A stretch of 64,000 bases of DNA from Vibrio penaeicida (lineage in GTDB: Bacteria > Pseudomonadota > Gammaproteobacteria > Enterobacterales > Vibrionaceae), in assembly GCF_019977755.1 (NCBI RefSeq), contig NZ_AP025144.1, positions 1,240,001 to 1,304,000 on the forward strand, in the 5' to 3' direction. Below are positions 1 through 9,133 of this stretch, in pieces. The position numbers and the translations under genes were made by a program. The stretch's first letter is position 1. The number at the start of each line of letters is the position of its first letter. The notes beneath the pieces were generated by a model. The model saw only the letters and a program-made list of their open reading frames with translations, was not told the origin of the DNA and ran no database searches.

Positions 1-614
1 TTTTGAAAAGGGCAGTCGCGGTGAGAAGGTAATGTTGCATTACAGCTGTGTTTGTCGCTGACAATACGTGACCATAAAATATCTGATATAGGGGTTGACC
101 ATGAGTCTCGCTCCCCATCCCATTTATTTGAACTTAATTGAGAGTACATTTGCTGCAACGTTTCTATATCGCTGCTCGATGGCTTGTTTTCAAAAATAGC
201 GATTTGTTGATCTGAGCTCCCACTTGCTATGGCTAGTTTTTCAGCACAGCAATATCTTTGCCGACCTTTTGCTAATGCAAATGAAAACGGAACATCGCTA
301 ATTCTACGAAATAGTGGGAGGTCTTTGTGAACCAGTTGTTCTTGTAGCGCAACTGTTGCGGTAGAGATCACTACCTTCTTCTTACTAAAAGACGCAAAAG
401 GGATGGCACTCATTAAATATGCTAAAGACTTACCGATTCCTGTTCCAGCTTCGGCAACAAGCATTCTATTTGACTTGTGATACTGTCCTGCCAATGTGCG
501 AGCAATCTCTGATACGAGATAGTTTTGTGCCCGTCTTGGTATAAAGTTTTCTAAATGATTTTGCAGATTGCTATAGCTGCTGCGAATGGACTTTTGAATC
601 GTTGTATTAAGCAT
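1..614 (-). CDS. dinG: ATP-dependent helicase DinG, N-terminal part (runs off the window)
   Basis: An open frame of 204 codons starts at the CAT at 612-614 and leaves the window at base 1. It encodes the N-terminal part of an XPD-like SF2 helicase that unwinds forked DNA, D-loops and R-loops. Visible are the Q-motif region FIPRRAQ, Walker A AEAGTGIGKS near residue 55, motif Ia STATVALQEQ, and cysteines of the Fe-S cluster domain (RYCC, HSCN, RDCPF). The WDGERD segment and the overall line-up match E. coli DinG as I remember it. In V. cholerae dinG lies beside the OmpT porin gene, as here. I saw no clear LexA box upstream. The C-terminal helicase motifs are outside the window. Confidence 0.9.
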   Translation of the reverse strand, partial: MLNTTIQKSIRSSYSNLQNHLENFIPRRAQNYLVSEIARTLAGQYHKSNRMLVAEAGTGIGKSLAYLMSAIPFASFSKKKVVISTATVALQEQLVHKDLPLFRRISDVPFSFALAKGRQRYCCAEKLAIASGSSDQQIAIFENKPSSSDIETLQQMYSQLSSNKWDGERDSWSTPISDILWSRIVSDKHSCNATLPSHRDCPFQ

Positions 615-1128
615 TTTCTGCCTCTGATTTAACCGCGCGAGATTGTAGCACAATCCTGCTGTTGCATGTGTTTTCGTCAGAATGGCGTGCTTTTTAGGTA
701 AATCTAGATCTCAATCACAAAAAAAAATTGAACGATCATGGGGTTAGGTAAAGTCGTTAAAAAGTATAGATAATAATATCAAGAAACCCTATTCAATAGA
801 ATTATCGGCTAAATTTGTTGTGATAAGTTTGATTTATTAATTTTTTGTGCTGAAAAAATAAAAACAACAGGAAAAGATTTTTTATGAAAATGTGATGTGA
901 TTTCACTCTAAAAGTTTATGTTGTCAATGTAAGTCATTGAATTTTATTTATTTACGATTTTTTATTTTTATTTTTTTAGTCATTTGACATGTAGCGGATT
1001 CTTCTGCAATCTTAACATCGAAATTTAGAGGAGTTGTGCCTTAAGCAAATGCTCGAGAACCGACTCTAATAAAACTAAATAAGGGAACCGAAAAGGAATT
1101 CCCAGCTAAGAAAAGGCAGTGGATTATT
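615..1128. promoter_or_regulatory. Divergent control region between dinG and the porin gene
   Basis: This 514-bp AT-rich gap contains no convincing gene. At 891-908 there is a CRP-like partial palindrome (TGTGA, 7-base spacer, TCACT), one base wider than the consensus. Close to the start codon, 1083-1103 can form a small hairpin (GGGAACC / GGAATTCCC with a two-base bulge) inside the presumed leader. V. cholerae ompT is known to be controlled by CRP, ToxR and the sRNA VrrA. Whether those act here is inference. Confidence 0.45.
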
Positions 1129-2091
1129 ATGAAAAAGACTCTAGTAGCTCTAGCAGTTATGGCGGTTGCAGGTTCTGCAAACGCTTCTATCGAACTTTAC
1201 AACAAAGATGGCGTTACAGCTAACCTTAAAGGCGACATCGAAGTTCGTTACAAGAAAGGCTTTGCTAAAGATGGCGCAAAGCACTCTGACGCAGAACTAA
1301 CTCAAGAAGTTGATGATGCGGATTTCGCATTTGACCTACGTTACGCAGTGAACGACGATCTTCAAGTAGGCGGTTTCTTCGAAGTACAAGACACTGGTTC
1401 TAAAACTGGTGACGCGTACATCGGTTTCTATTCTGCTTCTATGGGTGACATCGTATTCGGTCGTACAGCAACTATTCTTGATGACCTAGGTATTGGTAGT
1501 GACTACCTATTCGGTGTTACATCTAAAGTAGATAACTTCGACTTCTCTGGCGATGAAGTTGTTAAGTACACCCTTGATAAGGGTCAATTCTACGGCGGTA
1601 TTGCGTTTCTTCAAAACAAATCTGCTGATCACGAAAAGCTAAAAGACGCGGATAGCAGCCACGTTGATGCTAAGCTTGGTGCACGTTTTGGTGATCTAGA
1701 TGTTCAAGGTTTCTTTGGTAAAACTAAAGGCGTTAAGACTGGTGGTGATTTAACTATCCTAGCATTGGAAGGTGCTTACACTATCGACGCACTTAAGCTG
1801 GAAGCTAGCTTTAGCCAAGGCAAACTTGATGAGTCTGGTTCTACAGTTAAAACTAACATCGTAGGTGCAGCTGCTACTTACACTATGGATGCCTGGACTT
1901 TCGGCGCTGGTCTATCTAACTCAAAAGCTGATACAGATGGTGCAGATGCAGTTAATAATTCATTCATCAATGCTGGTTATGCTCTAACTTCTAATGTAAC
2001 AGCTTACGCAGAAGTTGGCTTTACTACAGCTAAAGATACTGAAGACAAAAATGGCACTGGCTACGGCTTCGGTGTTAAAGCGTCATTCTAA
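1129..2091 (+). CDS. ompT: Outer-membrane general porin, OmpT/OmpU type
   Basis: This 320-residue protein has a signal peptide (MKKTLVALAVMAVAGSANA) and a mature start SIELYNKDG, typical of Vibrio trimeric porins. The body alternates polar and hydrophobic residues as in beta strands and ends in a C-terminal phenylalanine (VKASF), the outer-membrane assembly signal. It is somewhat shorter than OmpU (about 340 residues). The position next to dinG is that of V. cholerae ompT, which is a porin and unrelated to the E. coli protease OmpT. The codon usage is strongly biased, as expected for an abundant protein. A strong terminator follows at 2112-2138. The porin class is certain; the symbol rests on synteny and could also be an OmpU paralogue. 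Confidence 0.8.
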   Translation: MKKTLVALAVMAVAGSANASIELYNKDGVTANLKGDIEVRYKKGFAKDGAKHSDAELTQEVDDADFAFDLRYAVNDDLQVGGFFEVQDTGSKTGDAYIGFYSASMGDIVFGRTATILDDLGIGSDYLFGVTSKVDNFDFSGDEVVKYTLDKGQFYGGIAFLQNKSADHEKLKDADSSHVDAKLGARFGDLDVQGFFGKTKGVKTGGDLTILALEGAYTIDALKLEASFSQGKLDESGSTVKTNIVGAAATYTMDAWTFGAGLSNSKADTDGADAVNNSFINAGYALTSNVTAYAEVGFTTAKDTEDKNGTGYGFGVKASF

Positions 2092-2111
2092 TTCGCTTTA
2101 AAGTATTGTAT

Positions 2112-2138
2112 AAAAGCCACCTTAGGGTGGCTTTTTTA
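2112..2138 (+). terminator. Porin terminator
   Basis: A 10-bp stem (AAAAGCCACC / GGTGGCTTTT) with loop TTAG is followed by a T-rich run, 20 bases after the porin stop codon. Confidence 0.9.
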
Positions 2139-2151
2139 TTATGGAGGATTC

Positions 2152-2802
2152 ATGAAGTTTAGGAATACGTTTATCGTTCCTTTGACAATGTGCTTTTCTA
2201 CTTTTTTAAGTGCAGCGCAGTTAGAGCTAAAATCAGGTGTCGACCTTTTGGTATTGAATGGTATGGAGAGTTCAGAGTTTGAAGAAGGCTTCAAGCTATC
2301 TGAAGGGACCAATCAGGCTGTAGTTAAAATGTCCAAATCTTTTGGGACGGGTGGAAGTAAGGATATTTTTACCTCCAACCCATATATTGTGTCTTTCCAA
2401 TCAAGTGGTAAAGACATTACGATTGCACATCCTAAAGTTTATAGTGTTCAGCATGCTCGTAATACTTTTAATAAAAGCCCCGAGTGGTTAGTGTATGAAG
2501 ACGGTAACTTGATTGAAAGTCAGTCTGTTTTTTTAGAAGGGAAAGGGGGCTTTGTTCCTTATTGGGATGTGAAAGCACTAGTTCGCGATTATAACGAGAA
2601 GCAGGGCATTTCATTTTCAGCGACAACTGCTGTAGTAGCTGCGACGACAAAAGCAGCCCCAGTCGCTAAGCCTCAAAAATCGGTTGCTAAAGCGGCTCAA
2701 GGGGAAAAACCTCAGACGTTAGAGCAATTGCAAGCTTGGTACTTGAAAGCGTCCAAAGAGGAGCGTAAGGCTTTTCGTAAATGGATGATCGACCAAGAAT
2801 AA
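2152..2802 (+). CDS. UPF0319 / DUF2057 (YccT-like) secreted protein
   Basis: The 216-residue product starts with a signal peptide ending near FLSAAQ and continues with LELKSGVDLLVLNG, the characteristic opening of DUF2057 (YccT) proteins. The C-terminal third is an alanine/lysine-rich linker followed by a charged helix (LEQLQAWYLKASKEERKAFRKW). E. coli YccT (CsgI) is a periplasmic modulator of curli assembly; the role in Vibrio is unknown. A good Shine-Dalgarno sequence (GGAGG) precedes the ATG. The gene lies behind the porin terminator, so it probably has its own promoter or depends on read-through. Confidence 0.75.
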   Translation: MKFRNTFIVPLTMCFSTFLSAAQLELKSGVDLLVLNGMESSEFEEGFKLSEGTNQAVVKMSKSFGTGGSKDIFTSNPYIVSFQSSGKDITIAHPKVYSVQHARNTFNKSPEWLVYEDGNLIESQSVFLEGKGGFVPYWDVKALVRDYNEKQGISFSATTAVVAATTKAAPVAKPQKSVAKAAQGEKPQTLEQLQAWYLKASKEERKAFRKWMIDQE

Positions 2803-2816
2803 AGAATTATATAATG

Positions 2817-2847
2817 AGAGCGGCTATTGCCGCTTTCTTGCTTTTTA
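2817..2847 (+). terminator. Terminator after the YccT-like gene
   Basis: The stem AGCGGC / GCCGCT (2819-2824 with 2829-2834, loop TATT) is followed by TTCTTGCTTTTT. Confidence 0.75.
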
Positions 2848-2952
2848 AGTCTTCTCGTTTCATTCGTACGAATTAACCTCTTACTGGAAAGGGCATGAAG
2901 TACAGTTTTCATTTAATCCAATGGGTTATGCTGTTCTTATCCAAAGCTGATG

Positions 2953-5900
2953 TTAATGAAAGTCTCTTGATTGTGTTTTTAATTTGGATAAGTGGTTGGT
3001 CATGTCAGTCAGTTTTCCAGCAATTACATGTATAACTTCCCCTTCTCGTTCTAGAATCCCTTTTACCTTTAGAATCTTTGCCGTAAGGTAAGCTTGTTTT
3101 TGGGCTCTTGCTGTTGCTCCCCATACAACGACATTCACGTTTCCAGTGTCGTCCTCTAACGTGAAAAATGTGACTCCGGCGGCTGTGCCGGGAGATTGTC
3201 TGCCTGTCACTAAGCCAATCACAGTGATCAGAGATTTATGCGGCTTATTAGAGAGCTCTTGCATCCGCGTGAATTTCGGCAGCATACCTGCATTGGTTAA
3301 CAATGTGACAGGGTGCTGGTTTAAAGAAAGCCCTGTAGCGGCGTAGTCTTCTGTTAAGGTACTGAAATCGTCAGGCTGATAAAAGTAGCGGCTATCTCGC
3401 TCTTTCTGTGAATGAAACAAGGGGAGGTCATTGGCACTATCCATTATCTTCCAACGTGCGGAGAAACGATTACCAGCAAATGATTTTAGTGCATCTGCAG
3501 AGGCGAGAGTTTCTAAATCTTTACGTTCGATTCCTATACTTTTCAAATCTGAAGTGTGTTGATAACCTGAATGAGGGCGGCGGTGAACGATTCTTTCTGC
3601 GGTCTCTTTTTTTAGTCCTTTGATTAGCCTCATCCCTAATCGAATATGAAAACTATCGTTATTTCTTACTACTAAATGATCGTAGCCTGAATAATTCACA
3701 CAAATTGGTTTTACATTAATCCCATGCCTTCGAGCATCTTGGACTAGCTGAGAGACACTGTAAAAACCCATAGGGTGGCTGTTCATTAGTGCCGTATAGA
3801 AAGCCTCAGGATAGTAATATTTAAGCCAAGATGAGACGTACGCAAGGACTGCGAAAGAAGCAGAGTGGCTTTCAGGAAAACCATACTCACCAAATCCACA
3901 TATTTGGTCAAAGAGCCTTTTCGCGAACTCTTCTTGGTAACCTCTCTCTAGCATGCCATTGATGAGTTTGGAACGGAACTGCATCAATTGACCACTTTTT
4001 TTCCACGAGGCCATTGCTCTTCGAAGTTTATCGGCTTCTCCTCCTGAAAAACCAGCTGCAACCATCGCAAGCTTGATCACTTGTTCCTGAAATATGGGTA
4101 CACCCATTGTTCTTGATAGAACATCTTTGACGGCTTCCGATGGGTAGGTGACTTCTTCAATGCCATTACGTCGCTTGAGGAATGGATGAACCATGTCGCC
4201 TTGTATTGGACCTGGGCGGACGATGGCGATTTGAATGACTAAGTCGTAGTAATTCTTGGGGCGTAATCTAGGCAACATGCTCATTTGAGCGCGAGATTCT
4301 ATTTGAAACACACCGATGGTATCGGCTTTTTGAATCATGTTATAAACGTTAGGATCATCTTGCTTTCGAGTAATATCTGCAATGCTCAATTCGATGTTAT
4401 GGAAAGATTGGATCGTTTTGAAGCACTTACGAATTGCCGTTAGCATCCCTAACGCTAAAACATCGACTTTGAGCAGTCCCAAGCTTTCGAGATCATCCTT
4501 GTCCCATTGGATGACCGTACGTTCGTTCATTGCTGCATTCTCAACAGGAACCAATTCATATAAAGGACCTGATGAGATAACAAAACCGCCGACATGCTGA
4601 GAAAGGTGACGCGGGAACCCAAGTATTTCATTGACCAATTGAATGAAAAGCTGCCCTTGATAAGCATCAGGGTCGAGACCTAGCTCGACTATTTGCGCTT
4701 GCCAGTTCAATTCTTTATCTCGCCTATTCACATTCTTTATAAAGAACTCGAGTTGCTCTACTGAGATCCCTAAAGCCTTACCCACTTCTCTCACCGCGCT
4801 TTTAAATCGGTAGGTGATGACGGTAGCTGAGAGAGCAGCGCGACTGCGACCATATTTCTGATAGATATATTGAATGACTTCTTCGCGTCGTTCATGTTCA
4901 AAATCGACATCGATATCGGGTGGCTCATTACGCTCTCTACTGATGAATCTTTCAAAAAGCACTGATATTTTCCGAGGATCGACCGCTGTGATTTCTAGGC
5001 AGTAACAAACAACAGAATTGGCGGCAGACCCCCTACCTTGATAGAGAATTTTCTTTCGTTTGGCAAACATGACAATGTCATAGATGGTTAGGAAGTAAAA
5101 TGGGTAATTTAACTCTTCAATTAAAGCCAATTCTTTATCGATAAGTTTTTGTATATTGGGTGGAATGCCTTGAGGAAAGCGGCGTTTGCTGCCTGCTTTT
5201 ACTTGCTCTTTTAGATAAGCTATTGCCGTGTATCCATTTGGAACCAGTTCGCTTGGGTATTCGTATTGAAGAGAACCTAAGTCGAAACGACAACGCGAGA
5301 GAATACGTTCGGTTTCAATATACCACTCTTTCTTGAAGATTCTTTGAAGCTTTTCTTTCGAGCGAAGTGAATGCTCACAATTGCTTTGGAGTAATCGACC
5401 AGCGTTGCTGACGTTCGTACCATGCTTAATCGCGGTCAAAGTATGCTGTAAAGGGAGCCTAGCTGCACTATGCATGAGGACACCACCACAAGCCGTTATC
5501 GGAATATGGTATAAGGCGCTAAGGTGTTCGCAGTGCTGTATGAACGCATGGTCATCGTGTTGGAGATGGCGTTGTAGACCTATCCATAGTTTTTGTGAGT
5601 GGTGTTTCGTTAACCATTTTGCCCAATGGAAGTCACAATCTTTATGGGTTGGTAGCCAGATAATCAAACAATGCTTTGCTGACATGATATCCCACTCGGA
5701 TAAACTGTATTCCCCTTTAGGACTACGTCTTCGTGCATTTGATATAATTCGGCATAACTCACCATATCCCTGTCTATTTGTGGATAGCAGGATTAATTCA
5801 AGCTCATCTCCCATTCGAAATAATGAGCCAACAACGAGTTTTAGTTGCAACTCTTGAACTTGTATCGCCTTATAAGCTCGTACTACACCAGCAACGGAAC

Positions 5901-6024
5901 ATTCATCGGTAATGGCAATCCCTGAATATTGTAAGAAATCAGCTTGTGCAACTAACTCCTCTGGGTGAGAAGCCCCCTCTAAGAAGGAGAAATTAGTTTG
6001 GCAAAACAATTCGGTATAACTCAT
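2953..6024 (-). CDS. dnaE2: Error-prone DNA polymerase III alpha-like subunit DnaE2 (ImuC)
   Basis: This C-family polymerase of 1023 residues is the translesion polymerase of the ImuA-ImuB-DnaE2 mutasome. I start it at CAT 6022-6024 (MSYTELFCQTNFSFLEG), the usual N-terminus; an upstream extension to 6114 overlaps imuB and is unlikely. Visible in order are a PHP domain (ITDECSVAGVVRAYKA), the catalytic aspartate motif PDIDVDF near residue 370, LKVDVLALGM, GVFQIESRAQMSMLPRLRP, VRPGPIQGDMVHPFLKRR, FSGGEADKLRRAMA, a helix-hairpin-helix region and a C-terminal OB fold (TVIGLVTGRQSPGTAAGVTF). It starts 7 bases after the imuB stop codon, so it is in the same operon and should be SOS-induced through the LexA box at 8121-8136. 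Confidence 0.93.
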   Translation of the reverse strand: MSYTELFCQTNFSFLEGASHPEELVAQADFLQYSGIAITDECSVAGVVRAYKAIQVQELQLKLVVGSLFRMGDELELILLSTNRQGYGELCRIISNARRRSPKGEYSLSEWDIMSAKHCLIIWLPTHKDCDFHWAKWLTKHHSQKLWIGLQRHLQHDDHAFIQHCEHLSALYHIPITACGGVLMHSAARLPLQHTLTAIKHGTNVSNAGRLLQSNCEHSLRSKEKLQRIFKKEWYIETERILSRCRFDLGSLQYEYPSELVPNGYTAIAYLKEQVKAGSKRRFPQGIPPNIQKLIDKELALIEELNYPFYFLTIYDIVMFAKRKKILYQGRGSAANSVVCYCLEITAVDPRKISVLFERFISRERNEPPDIDVDFEHERREEVIQYIYQKYGRSRAALSATVITYRFKSAVREVGKALGISVEQLEFFIKNVNRRDKELNWQAQIVELGLDPDAYQGQLFIQLVNEILGFPRHLSQHVGGFVISSGPLYELVPVENAAMNERTVIQWDKDDLESLGLLKVDVLALGMLTAIRKCFKTIQSFHNIELSIADITRKQDDPNVYNMIQKADTIGVFQIESRAQMSMLPRLRPKNYYDLVIQIAIVRPGPIQGDMVHPFLKRRNGIEEVTYPSEAVKDVLSRTMGVPIFQEQVIKLAMVAAGFSGGEADKLRRAMASWKKSGQLMQFRSKLINGMLERGYQEEFAKRLFDQICGFGEYGFPESHSASFAVLAYVSSWLKYYYPEAFYTALMNSHPMGFYSVSQLVQDARRHGINVKPICVNYSGYDHLVVRNNDSFHIRLGMRLIKGLKKETAERIVHRRPHSGYQHTSDLKSIGIERKDLETLASADALKSFAGNRFSARWKIMDSANDLPLFHSQKERDSRYFYQPDDFSTLTEDYAATGLSLNQHPVTLLTNAGMLPKFTRMQELSNKPHKSLITVIGLVTGRQSPGTAAGVTFFTLEDDTGNVNVVVWGATARAQKQAYLTAKILKVKGILEREGEVIHVIAGKLTDMTNHLSKLKTQSRDFH

Positions 6025-6031
6025 AAGAATC

Positions 6032-7432
6032 CTAACTGAATATTCCGTGTAGAAACCACTGTTTTTTTGGTGTTCTGAATACCCAAAGCCAGCGACCATC
6101 ATGACTTTGCACAATAAAATAATCTCGAATCACTGGGTTATTATCCCACCAGCCGGTGGCAACCCTTTCAGGACCATGTGCTATGGATACTTCATCTGTC
6201 AGCCGCTCTGGGTGTGGAAGGAGAATACTTGGTCTAAGTTTGGGTTTGAATAAAGGGTCTTTCAGTTGTTCAGAGAGAGGAGAAGAGTATGAATTAGCAA
6301 TTTCTGGTCGGGGATCTGGGGCAATACTGGGTCGGCTCACAGCCTTTTTACCTAGTTTCGCTTCTAATACTGACATTAACTCTAGTGCCGTTGTCTTGCC
6401 CTGTTGCCCTGTAAATAGGTCGGTGTTGAAGTTGGCTTGTTGCTCAACTCGTTTAGTGCTCAAGCTTATTGCTATTACGGGAGAACGGATTGAAATAGAC
6501 TCTAAGGTGAGCTTAGATAAGTTTATCCAATTAACAGCTAGATATTCTCCTTGTGCAGAGCTTATTATAAAGCTGGTGTTCTGTTTATTCCTGAGAAACA
6601 AAACAACTTCAATTTCATGAGCGATTTGATCACGTAATTTAAGGAAATGTTCCAACTTTTTCAGTAATTTACTTAGCGGTTTTTCGAGCCATTGGACATT
6701 TTCTATTTCATATAATAGATCGAGAGAATATTTAAAGGTTTGCTGTGGATGATAGAATTCAACTGGATGCTTAAACCTACCCGTTACTTTTCCTATATAG
6801 TTAATAAGATCTATATCAAAACGCTTAGCAATATCAGCCATTGGTATGGCTAATAGGTCATCGAAAGTTTCAATACCTACGCGGGAAAGTTTTTCTACTG
6901 TTTTATGGGGTAGTCCACTAACCGATAAAGACAATGCATAAAGTTTCTTTTTTAAGACTTCTTTATTATCTGTAATTAAATGTGTTTTCTGTTGAGAAAG
7001 TATTTGTGCTGAAAATGGGGAAAATCCAGTTGAATAGTCATAGCGTATATTAAAAGATTGTAAGTGAGACTGAATGATTGACCAGTAATGTTCAATATTA
7101 GAATACAACGAAAGCATATCGCTGATTTTCAAAAGAATTCCATTTGGCTCAAACAATGTGATGTCTGAGGTTATTAAGTAAAGCCACCGTGCGATTTCCT
7201 TCAATTTTGTTTGTTCAATATGGGGATCGTATGAATGAACTTGTAAATCGTGGCAGAGCGATGCAGCCGTTCCAAGCCCCATACCGAGTTTTAATCCTGA
7301 GGTATAAGCATGAGGTGTAAGTTGTACGATTTGGTGATCGTTATTAATGATGGCAAGGTTGCCATCATAGGCTGAGCCACAAAATGAAGAATCTAGCTGT
7401 AGATGAGTAAAGTTCAGGTAAAGCCACAGCAT
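6032..7432 (-). CDS. imuB: ImuB, inactive Y-family polymerase-like mutasome protein
   Basis: This 466-residue protein is related to DinB/UmuC. It begins MLWLYLNFTHLQLD, where active Y-family enzymes have a catalytic aspartate, and the usual acidic SxDE pair is not present in FEPNGILLKISDML. This fits the known non-catalytic adaptor role of ImuB, which joins the beta clamp, ImuA and DnaE2. A helix-hairpin-helix segment (LPHKTVEKLSRVGIETFDDLLAIPMADI) lies near residues 175-205. The C-terminal part (ERLTDEVSIAHGPERVATGWWDN and DYFIVQSHDGRWLWVFR) is typical of the family. The ATG is three bases downstream of the imuA stop codon, which suggests coupled translation. Confidence 0.9.
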   Translation of the reverse strand: MLWLYLNFTHLQLDSSFCGSAYDGNLAIINNDHQIVQLTPHAYTSGLKLGMGLGTAASLCHDLQVHSYDPHIEQTKLKEIARWLYLITSDITLFEPNGILLKISDMLSLYSNIEHYWSIIQSHLQSFNIRYDYSTGFSPFSAQILSQQKTHLITDNKEVLKKKLYALSLSVSGLPHKTVEKLSRVGIETFDDLLAIPMADIAKRFDIDLINYIGKVTGRFKHPVEFYHPQQTFKYSLDLLYEIENVQWLEKPLSKLLKKLEHFLKLRDQIAHEIEVVLFLRNKQNTSFIISSAQGEYLAVNWINLSKLTLESISIRSPVIAISLSTKRVEQQANFNTDLFTGQQGKTTALELMSVLEAKLGKKAVSRPSIAPDPRPEIANSYSSPLSEQLKDPLFKPKLRPSILLPHPERLTDEVSIAHGPERVATGWWDNNPVIRDYFIVQSHDGRWLWVFRTPKKQWFLHGIFS

Positions 7433-7435
7433 AAT

Positions 7436-8116
7436 TTATCCTCGTTTTAGAAGAGGAAAGGTAATGATGGTATTATCTGTGGGAGCCTTAGTTAAATTCA
7501 CCCAGTTATGGGACATGTCTATGTATAAGACTGTTCTACCTAGACCTCCCTTTCGTTTATTGATTGTAATGTTCAAACCTTTTGAGTGAGCCTCAAGACT
7601 TAAACTAAGTGATACAGGTAGAGGAAAGGCTTGTTTTTGTGGTTTGAAGATAATAAGTGAGCAATTACCATTTTCACTCGCCATTTGTAACCGTTTTACT
7701 TGATGTATTTCTAACGTGTCACGCCATAGTAATACATGAGAGCAAGCCCCACTTTTCAATGATTGTTCGGCAGCCCATAAAGCTTCCTTGTAGTTTCTTG
7801 GCGAAATAACAACAATCCTGTCAAGTTTATAGCCTTGTGCTACGAAAAACTCTCCACATATCTTTCCGGGAGGGTGAATAAAAACTCTGAGTCTGTTGTC
7901 TGCAGTATTGCTTAAAAATGCATCTAGCAATCGTAGCTCACCGATACCAGTAGCAGTATCTATTTCGATGACCCCTTTACTTGGAAAGCCGCCGCCTAAT
8001 TTGTTATCTAGTTCGGTATAGCCTGAAGAGATAACATCTGCATGATGTGATGTGTTTACCCCGTTCCATAGTAAGTTTTTATGCTTTAGTGTCTTTATTA
8101 TCTCATGCATTCCCAT
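7436..8116 (-). CDS. imuA: ImuA, RecA-like mutasome protein
   Basis: The protein is a RecA/SulA-like first gene of the SOS mutagenesis cassette. The segment ELDNKLGGGFPSKGVIEIDTATGIGELRLLDAFL matches the ImuA pattern in which the Walker A loop is degenerate (TATGIGELR). I place the start at CAT 8114-8116 or 8108-8110 (MGMHEIIK or MHEIIK). A longer frame reaches 8158, but it would put the LexA operator inside the coding region and has no ribosome-binding site. The Shine-Dalgarno match is weak for all starts, so the message may be nearly leaderless. The product is inferred to tie ImuB to RecA during translesion synthesis. Confidence 0.85.
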   Translation of the reverse strand: MGMHEIIKTLKHKNLLWNGVNTSHHADVISSGYTELDNKLGGGFPSKGVIEIDTATGIGELRLLDAFLSNTADNRLRVFIHPPGKICGEFFVAQGYKLDRIVVISPRNYKEALWAAEQSLKSGACSHVLLWRDTLEIHQVKRLQMASENGNCSLIIFKPQKQAFPLPVSLSLSLEAHSKGLNITINKRKGGLGRTVLYIDMSHNWVNLTKAPTDNTIITFPLLKRG

Positions 8117-8120
8117 AAGC

Positions 8121-8136
8121 CTGTATGTATGTACAG
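8121..8136 (-). promoter_or_regulatory. LexA (SOS) box of imuA-imuB-dnaE2
   Basis: The sequence CTGT-ATGTATGT-ACAG matches the LexA consensus CTGT-N8-ACAG at all eight fixed positions. It lies 4 bp upstream of the imuA start and would overlap the -10 region of a promoter with a TTGAAT -35 at 8153-8158. Confidence 0.92.
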
Positions 8137-8369
8137 TATTTATAGTATATGCATTCAAGAGGAAGCGGCAAGAACTTTCTGCACTACTGAGCTTGTAGAA
8201 GAAGAAAGTACAAATAAATCATAAATGTATGACTCAGGTGTTTTCTTCAAAAGGGATGATAATGAAATGAGCTTAGATGAATATATTTTAAATGAAATAG
8301 CTTGAATGGTTATCAATAATATAAATATATGCAGTTTGACGTTAATCGATGTAATGCAAATAGTGGCAT

Positions 8370-8402
8370 TAAAAAAGCCGAAATTTATATAAATTTCGGC
8401 TC
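8370..8402 (-). terminator. hns terminator
   Basis: A perfect 26-base palindrome (8376-8401, arms beginning AGCCGAAATTTA) is followed on the minus strand by TTTTTT. It lies about 75 bases downstream of the hns stop codon. The 8159-8369 stretch between it and imuA contains only the imuA promoter and AT-rich DNA. Confidence 0.9.
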
Positions 8403-8476
8403 AATATATGAAACACTGGTGTATAGAATCGAGGGACATGCCCAGTGCTGCAATAATTTTTGTAACAAAGTGAAAG

Positions 8477-8881
8477 CTAGATTAGGAAATCATCCAAAGC
8501 TTTACCTGAATCCAAGTGAGCTTGAATTGCAGAAGGAGTACGACCTTGACCTGTCCAAGTCTTTTCTACGCCATCAACAGTGTATTTGTATTTAGCTGGG
8601 CGAGGATCGCGCTTTTTCTTCGCTTTAGATTTTGTTTCTCCAGATAACGCTGCAATAAGGTCATCTACATCGATACCATCTTTAGCAATCATATTTGCGT
8701 ATTCAGCTAATTTAGCTTCGCGTTCAGCTTTTTCTGCTAATTCTGCAGCTTCTACTTCACGACGTTCATCAACAACGGTAGTTAATTTATCTAGCGCTTC
8801 TTCCAAGTGCTCAAGCGGTAGATCACGAGCAAATGCTCGTAGACTGCGAATATTAAGCAGGGTTTTTGCAATATCTGACAT
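8477..8881 (-). CDS. hns: Histone-like nucleoid-structuring protein H-NS (VicH)
   Basis: The 134-residue protein has the two-part H-NS layout. Residues 1-80 form a charged coiled-coil oligomerisation domain (LPLEHLEEALDKLTTVVDERREVEAAEL...). After a basic linker (KSKAKKKRDPRPAKY), the C-terminal DNA-binding domain carries TWTGQGRTP, the H-NS AT-hook-like minor-groove motif. The start is MSDIAKTLLNIRSL at 8879-8881; a longer reading frame upstream has no support. H-NS silences AT-rich foreign DNA and is usually autoregulated. Its neighbour, a lysine-riboswitch antiporter gene followed by his, is the arrangement I recall for V. cholerae vicH. Confidence 0.95.
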   Translation of the reverse strand: MSDIAKTLLNIRSLRAFARDLPLEHLEEALDKLTTVVDERREVEAAELAEKAEREAKLAEYANMIAKDGIDVDDLIAALSGETKSKAKKKRDPRPAKYKYTVDGVEKTWTGQGRTPSAIQAHLDSGKALDDFLI

Positions 8882-9133
8882 GTTCAGTCCCATTCTTATT
8901 TTAGTAAACGTACACAATAATAACAGTGTAAGACGAGAATACAATATAATTTTATTTCAAATATATCGAAATTCAAATACACATTTCTAAAAATATATTT
9001 AATTACTTATTTAGCAGAATAGAATACGTCAATATTTAATACGCTAAATGTCAGAAAAGTGTAAGTGTAAGGCATATAGACGTTCAATCTAGTCGAAAGT
9101 TTCATCAAGTTGATTAAAACTTGAAATTATATG
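8882..9133. other. AT-rich intergenic region upstream of hns
   Basis: The region is very AT-rich with short A and T tracts that suggest curved DNA, and it must contain the hns promoter, perhaps with an autoregulatory H-NS site. I see no gene and no clear single promoter. Confidence 0.4.

Noticed and set aside
615..700. LexA box upstream of dinG
   Set aside because: E. coli dinG has one, but I found no CTGT-N8-ACAG-like sequence here.
5381..5857. 158-codon plus-strand frame inside dnaE2
   Set aside because: It is antisense to a well-conserved polymerase gene and shows no domain or ribosome-binding site.
8329..8595. Plus-strand reading frame of 88 codons across the hns 3' end
   Set aside because: It runs through the hns terminator palindrome and antisense to the hns DNA-binding domain, with no ribosome-binding site or recognisable protein.
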